Assembly (NCBI GenBank): GCA_046596415.1
Contig: JBKJML010000220.1
Coordinates: 1-5,504, forward strand
DNA: 5,504 nucleotides
Direction of reading: 5' to 3'
From: JBKJML01 sp046596415
GTDB taxonomy: Bacteria; Actinomycetota; Thermoleophilia; Gaiellales; Gaiellaceae
The notes beneath the pieces were generated by a model, which was given only the letters and a program-made list of their open reading frames with translations, was not told the DNA's origin and made no database searches. This document shows positions 1 to 5,504 of this stretch, one piece after another; within the stretch, counting starts at the first letter, position 1, and each line of letters begins with the position of its first letter. Position numbers and translations under genes: made by a program.

Positions 1-161
1 ATCACTACGAACGGGCTGCGTTCGATCCAGGCCCGGCAGTGATCATCGATGTGATCGATCACCTTCTTGACCTGCGATTCCATTGGCTCCCCGAGCGTCG
101 CGAGGACCTCGTCCGCCGTCGTCACGACCTGTTCAGGTTGATACCCCGGTTCACTGCTCAT
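1..161 (-). CDS. Partial PPOX-family (FMN/F420-dependent oxidoreductase-like) protein, N-terminus only
   Basis: Reading the minus strand from the ATG at 161-159 gives 53 open codons running off the left edge of the window. The protein begins MSSEPGYQPEQVVTTADEV and continues with a stretch ending HIDDHCRAWIERSPFVV. A leading 'VVT..DE(L/V)...LGEP', then a helix with 'hxDxHCRxxIxxSPFxV', is the pattern I associate with the N-terminus of the PPOX split-barrel proteins of the MSMEG_1061 type, where the SPF segment leads into the first barrel strand. Such proteins bind FMN or F420 and are usually uncharacterised cytosolic oxidoreductases. The flavin-binding part lies outside the window, so function is inferred from the N-terminal segment only. 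The start is supported by an AGGA six bases upstream. The gene lies in the same direction as the hydrolase-cyclase gene but 303 nt downstream, with a hairpin between them, so co-transcription is doubtful. The reading frame is convincing; the family call is moderately sure. Confidence 0.68.
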   Translation of the reverse strand, partial: MSSEPGYQPEQVVTTADEVLATLGEPMESQVKKVIDHIDDHCRAWIERSPFVV

Positions 162-167
162 ACGACA

Positions 168-171
168 TCCT
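168..171 (-). promoter_or_regulatory. Ribosome binding site (AGGA) of the partial PPOX-like gene
   Basis: On the minus strand the sequence reads ATTAGGATGTCGTATG, which places AGGA six bases before the ATG at 161. This favours that ATG over the out-of-frame ATG eight bases upstream, which would give only a five-residue peptide (MSYEQ). Confidence 0.6.
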
Positions 172-359
172 AATACGACGCGCGTTCGCGAAACTCCACG
201 AGACCCCCCGGCGCTTCCGACAAACTGCTCCGTACTGCCGTCCCGTTCGATCAACGCCGCCCATCCGCCGCGACCAGCGACCCCTCGACGTTACAACTGC
301 CGTCCGTCCATACAACCGTCTCCATGGATCCCAGTATTCACAGCATCGCGCCATCTCGC

Positions 360-387
360 TCAGGGGACATTCCAGAACACTGGCCCA
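360..387 (+). repeat. 28-nt dispersed direct repeat, copy 1
   Basis: This segment matches positions 2374-2401 at 25 of 28 bases, same orientation, offset 2014. The first 14 bases (TCAGGGGACATTCC) and the last 8 (CTGGCCCA) are identical; the three mismatches lie between them. Both copies are intergenic and together they bracket the hydrolase-cyclase gene. Similarity stops abruptly at the right edge. It could be the end of a lost mobile element (the minus-strand reading contains TGTCCCC), a small dispersed repeat, or a regulator site. Confidence 0.65.
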
Positions 388-392
388 GGCGG

Positions 393-414
393 CGTTCCCC
401 GCGTCCGGGGAGCG
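393..414 (-). terminator. GC-rich hairpin downstream of the hydrolase-cyclase gene, possible terminator
   Basis: Positions 393-401 pair with 406-414 (nine pairs, one a G-T wobble) around the tetraloop CGTC, about 50 bases beyond the stop codon of the minus-strand hydrolase-cyclase gene. There is no T-tract after the stem, so it is not a canonical intrinsic terminator. High-GC actinobacteria often have such tail-less hairpins, so a role in termination or 3'-end stabilisation is plausible but unproven. Confidence 0.4.
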
Positions 415-464
415 GTTGCACCAATCAGGTAGTGGTGTGATGTGCTGTCGGAGGGGGCGATTCG

Positions 465-1799
465 CTAGCTGCTGGTGGCGGTGTAGAGGTGCCATTCGCC
501 GGGAACGCCTTTCAGAGTGTGTGTGCCGCGGTCGGCGAAGGTGATGCCCGAGCCGGCGACGAGGTCGCGGACGGTCTGTGAGACCATCACCTCGTTCGCT
601 GCGGCGAGGGCTGCGACGCGCGCTCCGATGGCGACGGCGATCCCTGCGACCTTGCCGTCGGTGACCTCGCACTCCCCTGTGTGGATCCCGGCACGGATCG
701 GCAGTCCAATATCAGACAGGTCGTCGCTGATCGCGCGGGCGCAGCGAATCGCGCGGGCCGGGCCGTCGAAGCTCGCGAAGAAGCCGTCGCCGGCAGTGTC
801 GATCTCGCGCCCTCGGAACCGCGCGAGCCGTGCCCGCACGCGCCGGTGGTGCTCGCCGACGAGCTCGGCCCAGGCCCGGTCGCCGAGGCTGGCGGCTCGC
901 TCCGTCGACGCAACAATGTCAGTGAAGAGCACCGTCGCGAGTGAGCGCTCGTGGTCCGGTTCCTCCCACTCATTCCTCTCCCAGACGCCGTACAGAAACG
1001 ATTCGATCGCGTTGACGACCGCCTCCCAGTCCCCGAGATAGGGGAAGTGCTGGTCGCCCTGAAGCTCGACGAGCGCTGCCCCTGGGATCTGAGCGGCGGT
1101 CCACCGGGCGCCGGCCACCGGGAGGTGATCCCCGCTTCGGTGTAGGACGAGCGTCGGCACGGTGATCGCGGGCAGCACCTTGCGAACATCGACCTCCATA
1201 TTCATCTGCTGGAGCTGTCGGACGGCACTCGGGCTCGCGCTCAAACGCAATCGTCGCGCAAGTTGTTCCGCCTCGGCTTCAACCATCCCCGGCACCCACT
1301 CGTGCGCAAGCTCGACCGTTCCCCAACGGCGAACTGTGTCCTCGAGGTCTCGCTCCCACTCACCCAGCAGCCTCCCCCACTGGAAGTCTGGTGCCCACGA
1401 AAAGCGAGGAAGGGAGCCGTAGACGACCAACGCCGCCACACGCTCGGGATGGGTCGCAGCGAACATCAGCGCCATCGGCCCGCCCTCGGACGACCCGACG
1501 ATGGCCGCTCGCGGTGACCCGACCGCGTCCATCACGGCCCGGACGTCATCGATCCTCGTCTCCAGGTCGGCCACACCCACGGGATCGGACGCTCCCGTCC
1601 CCCGCTTATCGAACACGATCAAACGGCAGAACCGAGCCAACCGCTCGAAGAAACGCGCCCGAGGCGGATCGTCCCAGATCAGATCGACGTGCGAGACCGC
1701 GCCAGGGATGTAGACAACATCAAACACGCCCGTGCCCACCACCTGATAGGCAATGTTGACATCACCGCTCCGCGCATAACGAGTAACCGGTGTTTGCAT
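465..1799 (-). CDS. Alpha/beta hydrolase fused to class III adenylate/guanylate cyclase domain
   Basis: A 444-residue protein in two parts. Residues 1-270 form an alpha/beta hydrolase: PG at 32-33 in the oxyanion-loop region, DKRGTG at 64-69, nucleophile elbow GSSEG at 102-106 (Ser104), likely acid Asp224 in SGDHLP, and His251 in DQHFPYLGD, so the triad looks complete. Residues about 285-440 form a class III cyclase domain with metal aspartates Asp294 (LFTDIVAST) and Asp338 (DTAGDGFF), and Arg394. The lysine expected four residues before the second metal Asp is Asp334, and the transition-state Asn is Ala390, so cyclase activity or base choice is doubtful. No signal peptide or membrane segment is seen; likely cytosolic. 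The substrate is unknown. I chose the ATG at 1799 because MQTPVTRYARSGDVNIAYQV is the usual start of this family, preceded closely by GGGGA. An upstream ATG at 1901 would add 34 unfamiliar residues overlapping the hydrolase remnant on the other strand. It is transcribed divergently from the large cyclase-ATPase gene. Confidence 0.93.
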   Translation of the reverse strand: MQTPVTRYARSGDVNIAYQVVGTGVFDVVYIPGAVSHVDLIWDDPPRARFFERLARFCRLIVFDKRGTGASDPVGVADLETRIDDVRAVMDAVGSPRAAIVGSSEGGPMALMFAATHPERVAALVVYGSLPRFSWAPDFQWGRLLGEWERDLEDTVRRWGTVELAHEWVPGMVEAEAEQLARRLRLSASPSAVRQLQQMNMEVDVRKVLPAITVPTLVLHRSGDHLPVAGARWTAAQIPGAALVELQGDQHFPYLGDWEAVVNAIESFLYGVWERNEWEEPDHERSLATVLFTDIVASTERAASLGDRAWAELVGEHHRRVRARLARFRGREIDTAGDGFFASFDGPARAIRCARAISDDLSDIGLPIRAGIHTGECEVTDGKVAGIAVAIGARVAALAAANEVMVSQTVRDLVAGSGITFADRGTHTLKGVPGEWHLYTATSS

Positions 1800-1862
1800 T
1801 GTCCCCAGTCTGTCGACACCGAGGCAGAGACTCAACCCAAAGCGAGGACTGAGCCCCGCCCT

Positions 1863-2015
1863 CGGGGGTTGTTCGAGGGCTTTCGCGAGTATGCGCGCCA
1901 CGGATCACTTGGCGGAGCGTGCGCGACAGTCGCGTTCATGCAGCCGTAAAGCTTCCGGTTTGCCGACATGCCTATCCCCGTGCATCTATGGCACGGGGCA
2001 CAGGATTCACTCGTC
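1863..2015 (+). pseudogene. Remnant of an alpha/beta hydrolase (C-terminal part), with in-frame stop
   Basis: One plus-strand frame reads EGFREYARHGSLGGA (1875-1919), then CATVAFMQP, a TAA at 1947-1949, and then SFRFADM followed by PIPVHLWHGAQDSLV (1971-2015). This matches the cap-to-strand region of many actinobacterial alpha/beta hydrolases, whose general form is 'E.FR.G.R.G...D......PWGFR..DI..PVHLWHG..D..VP'; the Asp of GAQD would be the catalytic acid. The stop sits where family members have the Trp of PWGF, so a nonsense change is likely. Beyond 2015 the same frame gives a weaker match (GVESHLL at about 2071-2091) and a shifted frame gives DSLQRQEGAHEDV (about 2107-2145), hinting at further decay with a frameshift. 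No nucleophile elbow or N-terminal half is visible upstream. It is not a copy of the neighbouring hydrolase-cyclase gene, whose equivalent strand reads differently (PTLVLHRSGDHLP). Boundaries are approximate. Confidence 0.62.
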
Positions 2016-2079
2016 CTGTCAGGCGGTAGCCCCGGCCGACGTGCTCACACCGAGTGTGGTGCTGCCGCCGGCGTCGAGA

Positions 2080-2276
2080 GCCACCTGCTCCTGCTCCCGC
2101 CGTCGCGACAGCCTCCAGCGGCAAGAGGGCGCGCACGAAGACGTAGGCGATAGTCGCCAACAGGCGATGACACCGAACTGCGCCCACTCGGGTCGGTGCC
2201 GCATTTAGCCACCGGCGCTGAAGGCACAGACACCGAAGACGAACAGCACGACGTATACGGATACGTTTCTCTTCAC
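2080..2276 (-). other. Possible relic of a small membrane protein (hydrophobic fragments in two frames)
   Basis: On the minus strand a GTG at 2276 opens a 23-codon frame with a hydrophobic core, NVSVYVVLFVFGVCAFSAGG, ending at TAA 2207-2205. An ATG follows at once and gives MRHRPEWAQFGVIA. Moving by one base near 2161, the next frame continues as LLATIAYVFVRALLPLEAVA. Read together these look like two membrane segments interrupted by a stop and a frameshift. High-GC DNA readily yields hydrophobic antisense frames, and part of this stretch overlaps the possible 3' tail of the plus-strand hydrolase remnant, so I hold it weakly. I recognise no family. Confidence 0.15.
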
Positions 2277-2373
2277 GCGCCCCGGCACTACGTCGCGACA
2301 CGGCCGAGGGGAAGGGGGTCGGATCTTGCAGCGACACCCAGACCCTTGTTTCAGTAGCGCGTCCCTTCACCGT

Positions 2374-2401
2374 TCAGGGGACATTCCCGAGCGCTGGCCC
2401 A
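2374..2401 (+). repeat. 28-nt dispersed direct repeat, copy 2
   Basis: Partner of the repeat at 360-387 (25 of 28 bases identical, same orientation). It lies 113 bases upstream of the GTG of the cyclase-ATPase gene and about 80 bases upstream of its candidate -35 element. Unlike copy 1, no strong hairpin follows it. Confidence 0.65.
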
Positions 2402-2479
2402 CCCGAGAGACTATCGCCCGGGGGGTCGGGAGGTCCGTCCGACATCGAGAGCTGGACGCGGGAGATCGCGGCTCGACTG

Positions 2480-2508
2480 TTGTGGTGGGCCGGCGAGCGG
2501 TTTAGCCT
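2480..2508 (+). promoter_or_regulatory. Candidate promoter giving a leaderless transcript of the cyclase-ATPase gene
   Basis: TTGTGG at 2480-2485 and TAGCCT at 2503-2508 are separated by exactly 17 bases. The second fits the actinobacterial -10 pattern TANNNT, and six bases separate it from the GTG start codon at 2515, which is where transcription would be expected to begin. No Shine-Dalgarno sequence is visible before that GTG, consistent with leaderless translation, which is common in actinobacteria. The -35 match is partial (TTG only). Confidence 0.5.
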
Positions 2509-2514
2509 CGGGCT

Positions 2515-5493
2515 GTGTCGGTTTGCACCCAGTGTGGCCATGAGGACCGTGAGGGTGCGAAGTTCTGCCCCGAGTGCGGGGCTTCGACGGACGGCCGACC
2601 GGCGGAGCGTGAACAGCGGAAGACTGTGACCGTCGTGTTCTGCGACCTCACGGGGTCGACCGCGCTCGGGGAGTCGCTCGATCCGGAGCGTTTGCGGGCA
2701 TTGCTCGGTCGCTACTTCGACCGGATGAGAGGGATCGTCGAGCGACACGGGGGGAGCGTGGAAAAGTTCATCGGCGATGCCGTCATGGCCGTCTTCGGGG
2801 TGCCGCAGCTGCACGAGGACGACGCGTTGCGGGCGGTACGCGCCGCGGCTGAGATGCGTGACGCAGTCCCAGAGTTGGGGTTGCAGGCACGGATCGGCGT
2901 CATGACCGGCGAGGTCGTGACCGGCACGGAGGAGCGTCTGGCGACGGGTGACGCCGTGAACGTGGCGGCGCGACTCGAGCAGGCAGCGGCTCCTGGAGAG
3001 GTGCTGATCGGACAACCGACATTCCAGCTCGTAGGCGAGTCGGTCGAGGTCGAGTCGGTCGAGCCGCTCGCCTTGAAGGGAAAGGCCGAACCGGTTCCCG
3101 CCTATCGGCTGGTGGCGGTTCGGGCCGCGCCGGAGCGTCGCCACGACTCGCGCTTCGTCGGGCGGGCGCGCGAGCTCGAGCTCGTCCGGGAGGCCTGGGG
3201 TCGTGCGCAGGCGGAGTGCCGCTGCGAGCTCGTGACGATCGTCGGGACGCCGGGGGTGGGAAAAACGCGGCTGGTGGCAGAGCTACTGGCGTCGGTCGAG
3301 GCACAATGGGTGCGCGGTCGGTGTCTGCCCTACGGCGAGGGAATCACGTACTGGCCCGTGGTCGAGGTCTTGAAGCAACTCGGGACGCTGCCTCCTGACG
3401 AGGCTGCGGCGGCGGCGCTGCGGTCGCTGCTTGGTGAGTCGGGGTCGGCGACCTCGGCGGACGAGATCGCGTGGGCGTTCCGCAAGCTGCTGGAGCATGC
3501 GGCGGCGCAGAGGCCGCTCCTGGCGGTGTTCGACGACATCCATTGGGGGGAGGAGACGTTTCTCGACCTGGTCGAGCACGTGGCTCTGCTCTCCTACGGC
3601 GCCCCGATCCTTTTGCTCTGCATCGCCCGTCCCGAGCTCAGCGACAGACGCCCGTCGTGGCCGGTCACGCTCCGGCTCGAGCCGCTCGACGACGGCGAAG
3701 TCGCCGATCTGATCCCTGACCGCCTCGATCCCGATCTTCGCGAGCAGATCGTTCGGGCCGCAGGCGGTAATCCGCTCTTCGTCGGCGAGATGCTGGCGAT
3801 GGCTGCTGATGCGGTCGGGGAGGTGACGGTCCCGCCGACTCTGCAGGCTCTGCTTGCAGCGCGGCTCGACCAGCTCGAGTTACCGGAACGGAGCGTCCTC
3901 GAGCGGGCTGCCGTCGAGGGTGAGATCTTCCACCGGGGCGCGGTCCAGGCGCTCGATCCCGCCGACGGGCACGTCATGCCGCGGCTCGCGTCGCTCGCCC
4001 GCAAGGAGCTGATCAGGCCCGACGCGACCCAGCTCGTGGGAGAAGACGGCTTCCGGTTCCGTCACATGCTGGTTCGCGACACGGCCTACGACGGCATGTC
4101 GAAGGCTCTGCGCGCGGAGTTGCACGAGCGTTTTGCGGAGTGGCTCGAGCAGCACGGCGCGGGGCTAGTGGAGCTGGACGAAATCCTCGGCCACCACCTC
4201 GAGCGGGCCTATCGTTACCGCGAGGAGCTGGGAATCGGGCAGAGCGGCGAGCTGGCCGCGGCGGCACGCGGGCGGTTGCGTTCCGCCGGCAGCCGGGCGT
4301 CCGTCCGGAACGATCACCCGGCCGCGGTGAACCTACTCGCGCGCGCCGCCGCGCTCGTCCCTGCGACGGAGATCGACCTCGCAATCGAGACCGAACTCGT
4401 CGAAGCCCTGTTCTGGGGCGGCGACGCCGACGCCGCGCTCCGGCGTGCCCGTTCCTACGCCGGGCGAGCGCGCGAGGTAGGCGACAGCGTGGCGGAGCTG
4501 TGCGGGAGGATCCAGGAGGGCCAGATCCTCACGTACCGCGAGCCTGAGGGTGCGACGGATCGGCTCGCGGACCTCGTCGAGGAGGCGATCCCCGTCTTCC
4601 AGGCTCAGGGCCACGACCTCGCTCTCTACGTCGCGCATAGTGCGCTCGGTCAGGTCGCGAACATCCGGGGGCGGCCCGACACGCTCGCCGAGGAATACGA
4701 CCGAGCCTACGAGCACGCTCGGCGGGGGGGACTGTCACACCACCTCGTCGGGTTGCGCGCGATGGGCCGCTTGTTCGGGTCGGCGCCGGTCAGGGAGTTC
4801 CTCACCTGGCTCGACGAGCAGGATCCCGGCGCGGCGCGGAACCCGTGGGTTCGGGCGCGACGGGCCGAGGCGACGGCGATGCTCGGCCACTTCGACGAGG
4901 CCCGAGCAGCCCTCGTCGAGTTGCGCGGCGAGCTTGCCGAGCGCGGCGATGTTTACGTCCTCTCCAACGTGAACGCGCAGACGTCGGTCGACGTCGAGCT
5001 GTGGGCCGGGAACCCGTCTGCGGCCGTTCAGTTCGGTGAGGCGGGATGCCGGAGCCTCAAGGAGACAGGCGACCGCGCCGTGCTTTCGACGATGGCCGGG
5101 AAGCTGGCGCAAGCCCTCTACGCCCTCGGCCGGATCGCCGAGGCAGAAACGTGGGCGGCCCGTGGCGCGGAGCTCGGAGCGAGCGACGACGCCCTCACGC
5201 AGATGCTCTGGCGACAGGTGCGGGCCAAGGTGCTCGCCTCCCGCGGCGAGAGCGTCGAGGCGGAGCGGCTTGCGCGGGAAGCCGTCTCGATCGGCGCAGG
5301 CAACGGCCAGATGCTCGTCGCGGCGGGCGATGCGTACGCCGATCTGGGCGAAGTTCTCTCCGTCGCCGGGAACACCGTTGAGGCGGTCGAAGCGTACAAA
5401 CGGGCGCTGTCGCTCTACGAGCGGAAGGGCAACCTTGCCTCGGCAGACACGGTCCGGAGGAGACTGGACGAGCTCGGGCGAGATCCGGTCTGA
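2515..5493 (+). CDS. Zinc ribbon - class III cyclase - AAA/STAND ATPase - TPR multidomain signalling protein
   Basis: A 992-residue cytosolic protein. Residues 4-21 form a zinc ribbon with paired cysteines C4/C7 and C18/C21. Residues about 35-200 are a class III adenylate/guanylate cyclase domain: metal aspartates Asp44 (VFCDLTGST) and Asp88 (EKFIGDAVMAVFG), base-contacting Lys84, and the pair Asn149/Arg153 in GDAVNVAAR. The position usually holding the second base-contacting residue is Leu142. Residues about 213-450 are an AAA_16/STAND-like ATPase with Walker A GTPGVGKT (244-251), Walker B ending FDDIHW (339-344) and GGNPLF (417-422). FRFRH at 513-517 begins the conserved helical segment that follows. 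From about 590 to the end are TPR-like helical repeats, the last clear one near 939-975. The family is thought to link ligand or partner binding by the repeats to ATPase-driven switching and cyclase output; the input here is unknown. The GTG at 2515 is forced by an in-frame TAG 12 bases upstream and by the zinc ribbon starting at residue 4. The gene is complete, without frameshift. Confidence 0.93.
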   Translation: MSVCTQCGHEDREGAKFCPECGASTDGRPAEREQRKTVTVVFCDLTGSTALGESLDPERLRALLGRYFDRMRGIVERHGGSVEKFIGDAVMAVFGVPQLHEDDALRAVRAAAEMRDAVPELGLQARIGVMTGEVVTGTEERLATGDAVNVAARLEQAAAPGEVLIGQPTFQLVGESVEVESVEPLALKGKAEPVPAYRLVAVRAAPERRHDSRFVGRARELELVREAWGRAQAECRCELVTIVGTPGVGKTRLVAELLASVEAQWVRGRCLPYGEGITYWPVVEVLKQLGTLPPDEAAAAALRSLLGESGSATSADEIAWAFRKLLEHAAAQRPLLAVFDDIHWGEETFLDLVEHVALLSYGAPILLLCIARPELSDRRPSWPVTLRLEPLDDGEVADLIPDRLDPDLREQIVRAAGGNPLFVGEMLAMAADAVGEVTVPPTLQALLAARLDQLELPERSVLERAAVEGEIFHRGAVQALDPADGHVMPRLASLARKELIRPDATQLVGEDGFRFRHMLVRDTAYDGMSKALRAELHERFAEWLEQHGAGLVELDEILGHHLERAYRYREELGIGQSGELAAAARGRLRSAGSRASVRNDHPAAVNLLARAAALVPATEIDLAIETELVEALFWGGDADAALRRARSYAGRAREVGDSVAELCGRIQEGQILTYREPEGATDRLADLVEEAIPVFQAQGHDLALYVAHSALGQVANIRGRPDTLAEEYDRAYEHARRGGLSHHLVGLRAMGRLFGSAPVREFLTWLDEQDPGAARNPWVRARRAEATAMLGHFDEARAALVELRGELAERGDVYVLSNVNAQTSVDVELWAGNPSAAVQFGEAGCRSLKETGDRAVLSTMAGKLAQALYALGRIAEAETWAARGAELGASDDALTQMLWRQVRAKVLASRGESVEAERLAREAVSIGAGNGQMLVAAGDAYADLGEVLSVAGNTVEAVEAYKRALSLYERKGNLASADTVRRRLDELGRDPV
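3037..3063 (+). repeat. Short in-frame tandem repeat (15-nt period) in the cyclase domain
   Basis: GAGTCGGTCGAG occurs at 3037-3048 and again at 3052-3063, separated by GTC, encoding ESVEVESVE (residues 175-183). This lies in the C-terminal beta region of the cyclase domain before LKGKAEPVPAY. Related proteins have a similar acidic Val/Glu stretch here, so it may be chance codon reuse and not a recent duplication. Confidence 0.5.
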
Positions 5494-5504
5494 ACGGACA
5501 AAGC

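Larger units (their letters stand above)
162..464. other. Intergenic spacer between hydrolase-cyclase gene and PPOX-like gene
   Basis: No convincing coding sequence is visible on either strand; the open frames here have arginine-rich, low-complexity translations typical of antisense or non-coding high-GC DNA. It holds one copy of a 28-nt dispersed repeat (360-387), a 9-bp GC hairpin (393-414), and presumably the promoter of the leftward PPOX-like gene. A small palindrome, TTCGCGAA, lies at 185-192, about 24 bases upstream of that gene's start, but nothing further supports it as an operator. Confidence 0.6.
1800..2514. other. Long divergent intergenic region, mostly decayed sequence
   Basis: The 715 nt between the starts of the two large genes carry no intact gene I can defend. 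From left to right they contain the leader of the hydrolase-cyclase gene, a plus-strand alpha/beta-hydrolase remnant (1863-2015, possibly to about 2150), hydrophobic minus-strand fragments (2080-2276), a short AT-richer patch with the palindrome CGTATACG (2252-2259), repeat copy 2 (2374-2401), and the candidate promoter of the rightward gene (2480-2508). I could not find a convincing promoter for the leftward gene. Confidence 0.6.

Noticed and set aside
151..672. Long minus-strand open frame ending MSYEQ, overlapping the spacer and the 3' end of the hydrolase-cyclase gene
   Set aside because: Arginine-rich translation without any recognisable motif, in a shifted frame over a real gene; its last codons overlap the ribosome site and start of the PPOX-like gene.
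1797..1806. GGGGACA on the minus strand next to the ATG at 1799, resembling the core of the 28-nt repeat
   Set aside because: Only seven bases match and the rest of the repeat is absent; a 7-mer match is expected by chance in 5.5 kb of GC-rich sequence.
1800..1901. 34-residue N-terminal extension of the hydrolase-cyclase protein from an ATG at 1901
   Set aside because: The extension does not resemble the family, whose members start at the MQTPVTRYARSGDV segment, and it overlaps the opposite-strand hydrolase remnant.
2252..2265. CGTATACG palindrome and TATACGGATACG in the intergenic gap, considered as an operator or promoter
   Set aside because: Short, about 250 bases from the nearest start codon on its strand, with no properly spaced -35 and no second copy.
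2410..2435. G-rich run near 2420 considered as a terminator or G-quadruplex
   Set aside because: Only a four-pair stem (CCCG/CGGG) can form and there are too few separated G-runs for a convincing quadruplex.
2374..3144. 256-residue minus-strand open frame over the start of the cyclase-ATPase gene
   Set aside because: It is antisense to the zinc ribbon and cyclase domain, which have clear motifs; the antisense translation is low-complexity with many Arg, His and Leu residues.

Overview
High-GC DNA with GTG/ATG starts, actinobacterial promoter spacing and two class III nucleotidyl cyclase fusion proteins. The gene content (hydrolase-cyclase fusion, zinc-ribbon/cyclase/STAND-ATPase/TPR protein, F420/FMN-type PPOX protein) suggests an actinobacterium, perhaps a soil lineage such as Thermoleophilia. 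The lineage is inferred from family resemblance, not from a marker gene.

Layout, left to right. Positions 1-161 (minus) hold the N-terminus of a gene that runs off the left edge and resembles the pyridoxamine 5'-phosphate oxidase (PPOX) family. A 303-nt spacer follows, with one copy of a 28-nt repeat and a strong GC hairpin. Positions 465-1799 (minus) encode an alpha/beta hydrolase fused to a class III cyclase domain. The 715-nt gap 1800-2514 between the two divergent large genes is mostly decayed sequence. It contains a recognisable remnant of a second, different alpha/beta hydrolase on the plus strand with an in-frame stop, weak hydrophobic fragments on the minus strand, the second copy of the 28-nt repeat, and a well-spaced promoter that ends at the GTG of the next gene. 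Positions 2515-5493 (plus) encode a 992-residue protein: zinc ribbon, class III cyclase, AAA/STAND-type ATPase, TPR-like helical repeats.

The two large genes are divergent and both carry a class III cyclase domain, but their catalytic residues differ. The plus-strand protein keeps both metal aspartates, the base-contacting lysine and the Asn/Arg pair. The minus-strand protein keeps the metal aspartates and the arginine but lacks the lysine and asparagine, while its hydrolase triad looks intact. A shared cyclic-nucleotide or nucleotide-sensing role is possible but is only inference. I found no RNA genes, CRISPR array, complete insertion sequence or replication origin.
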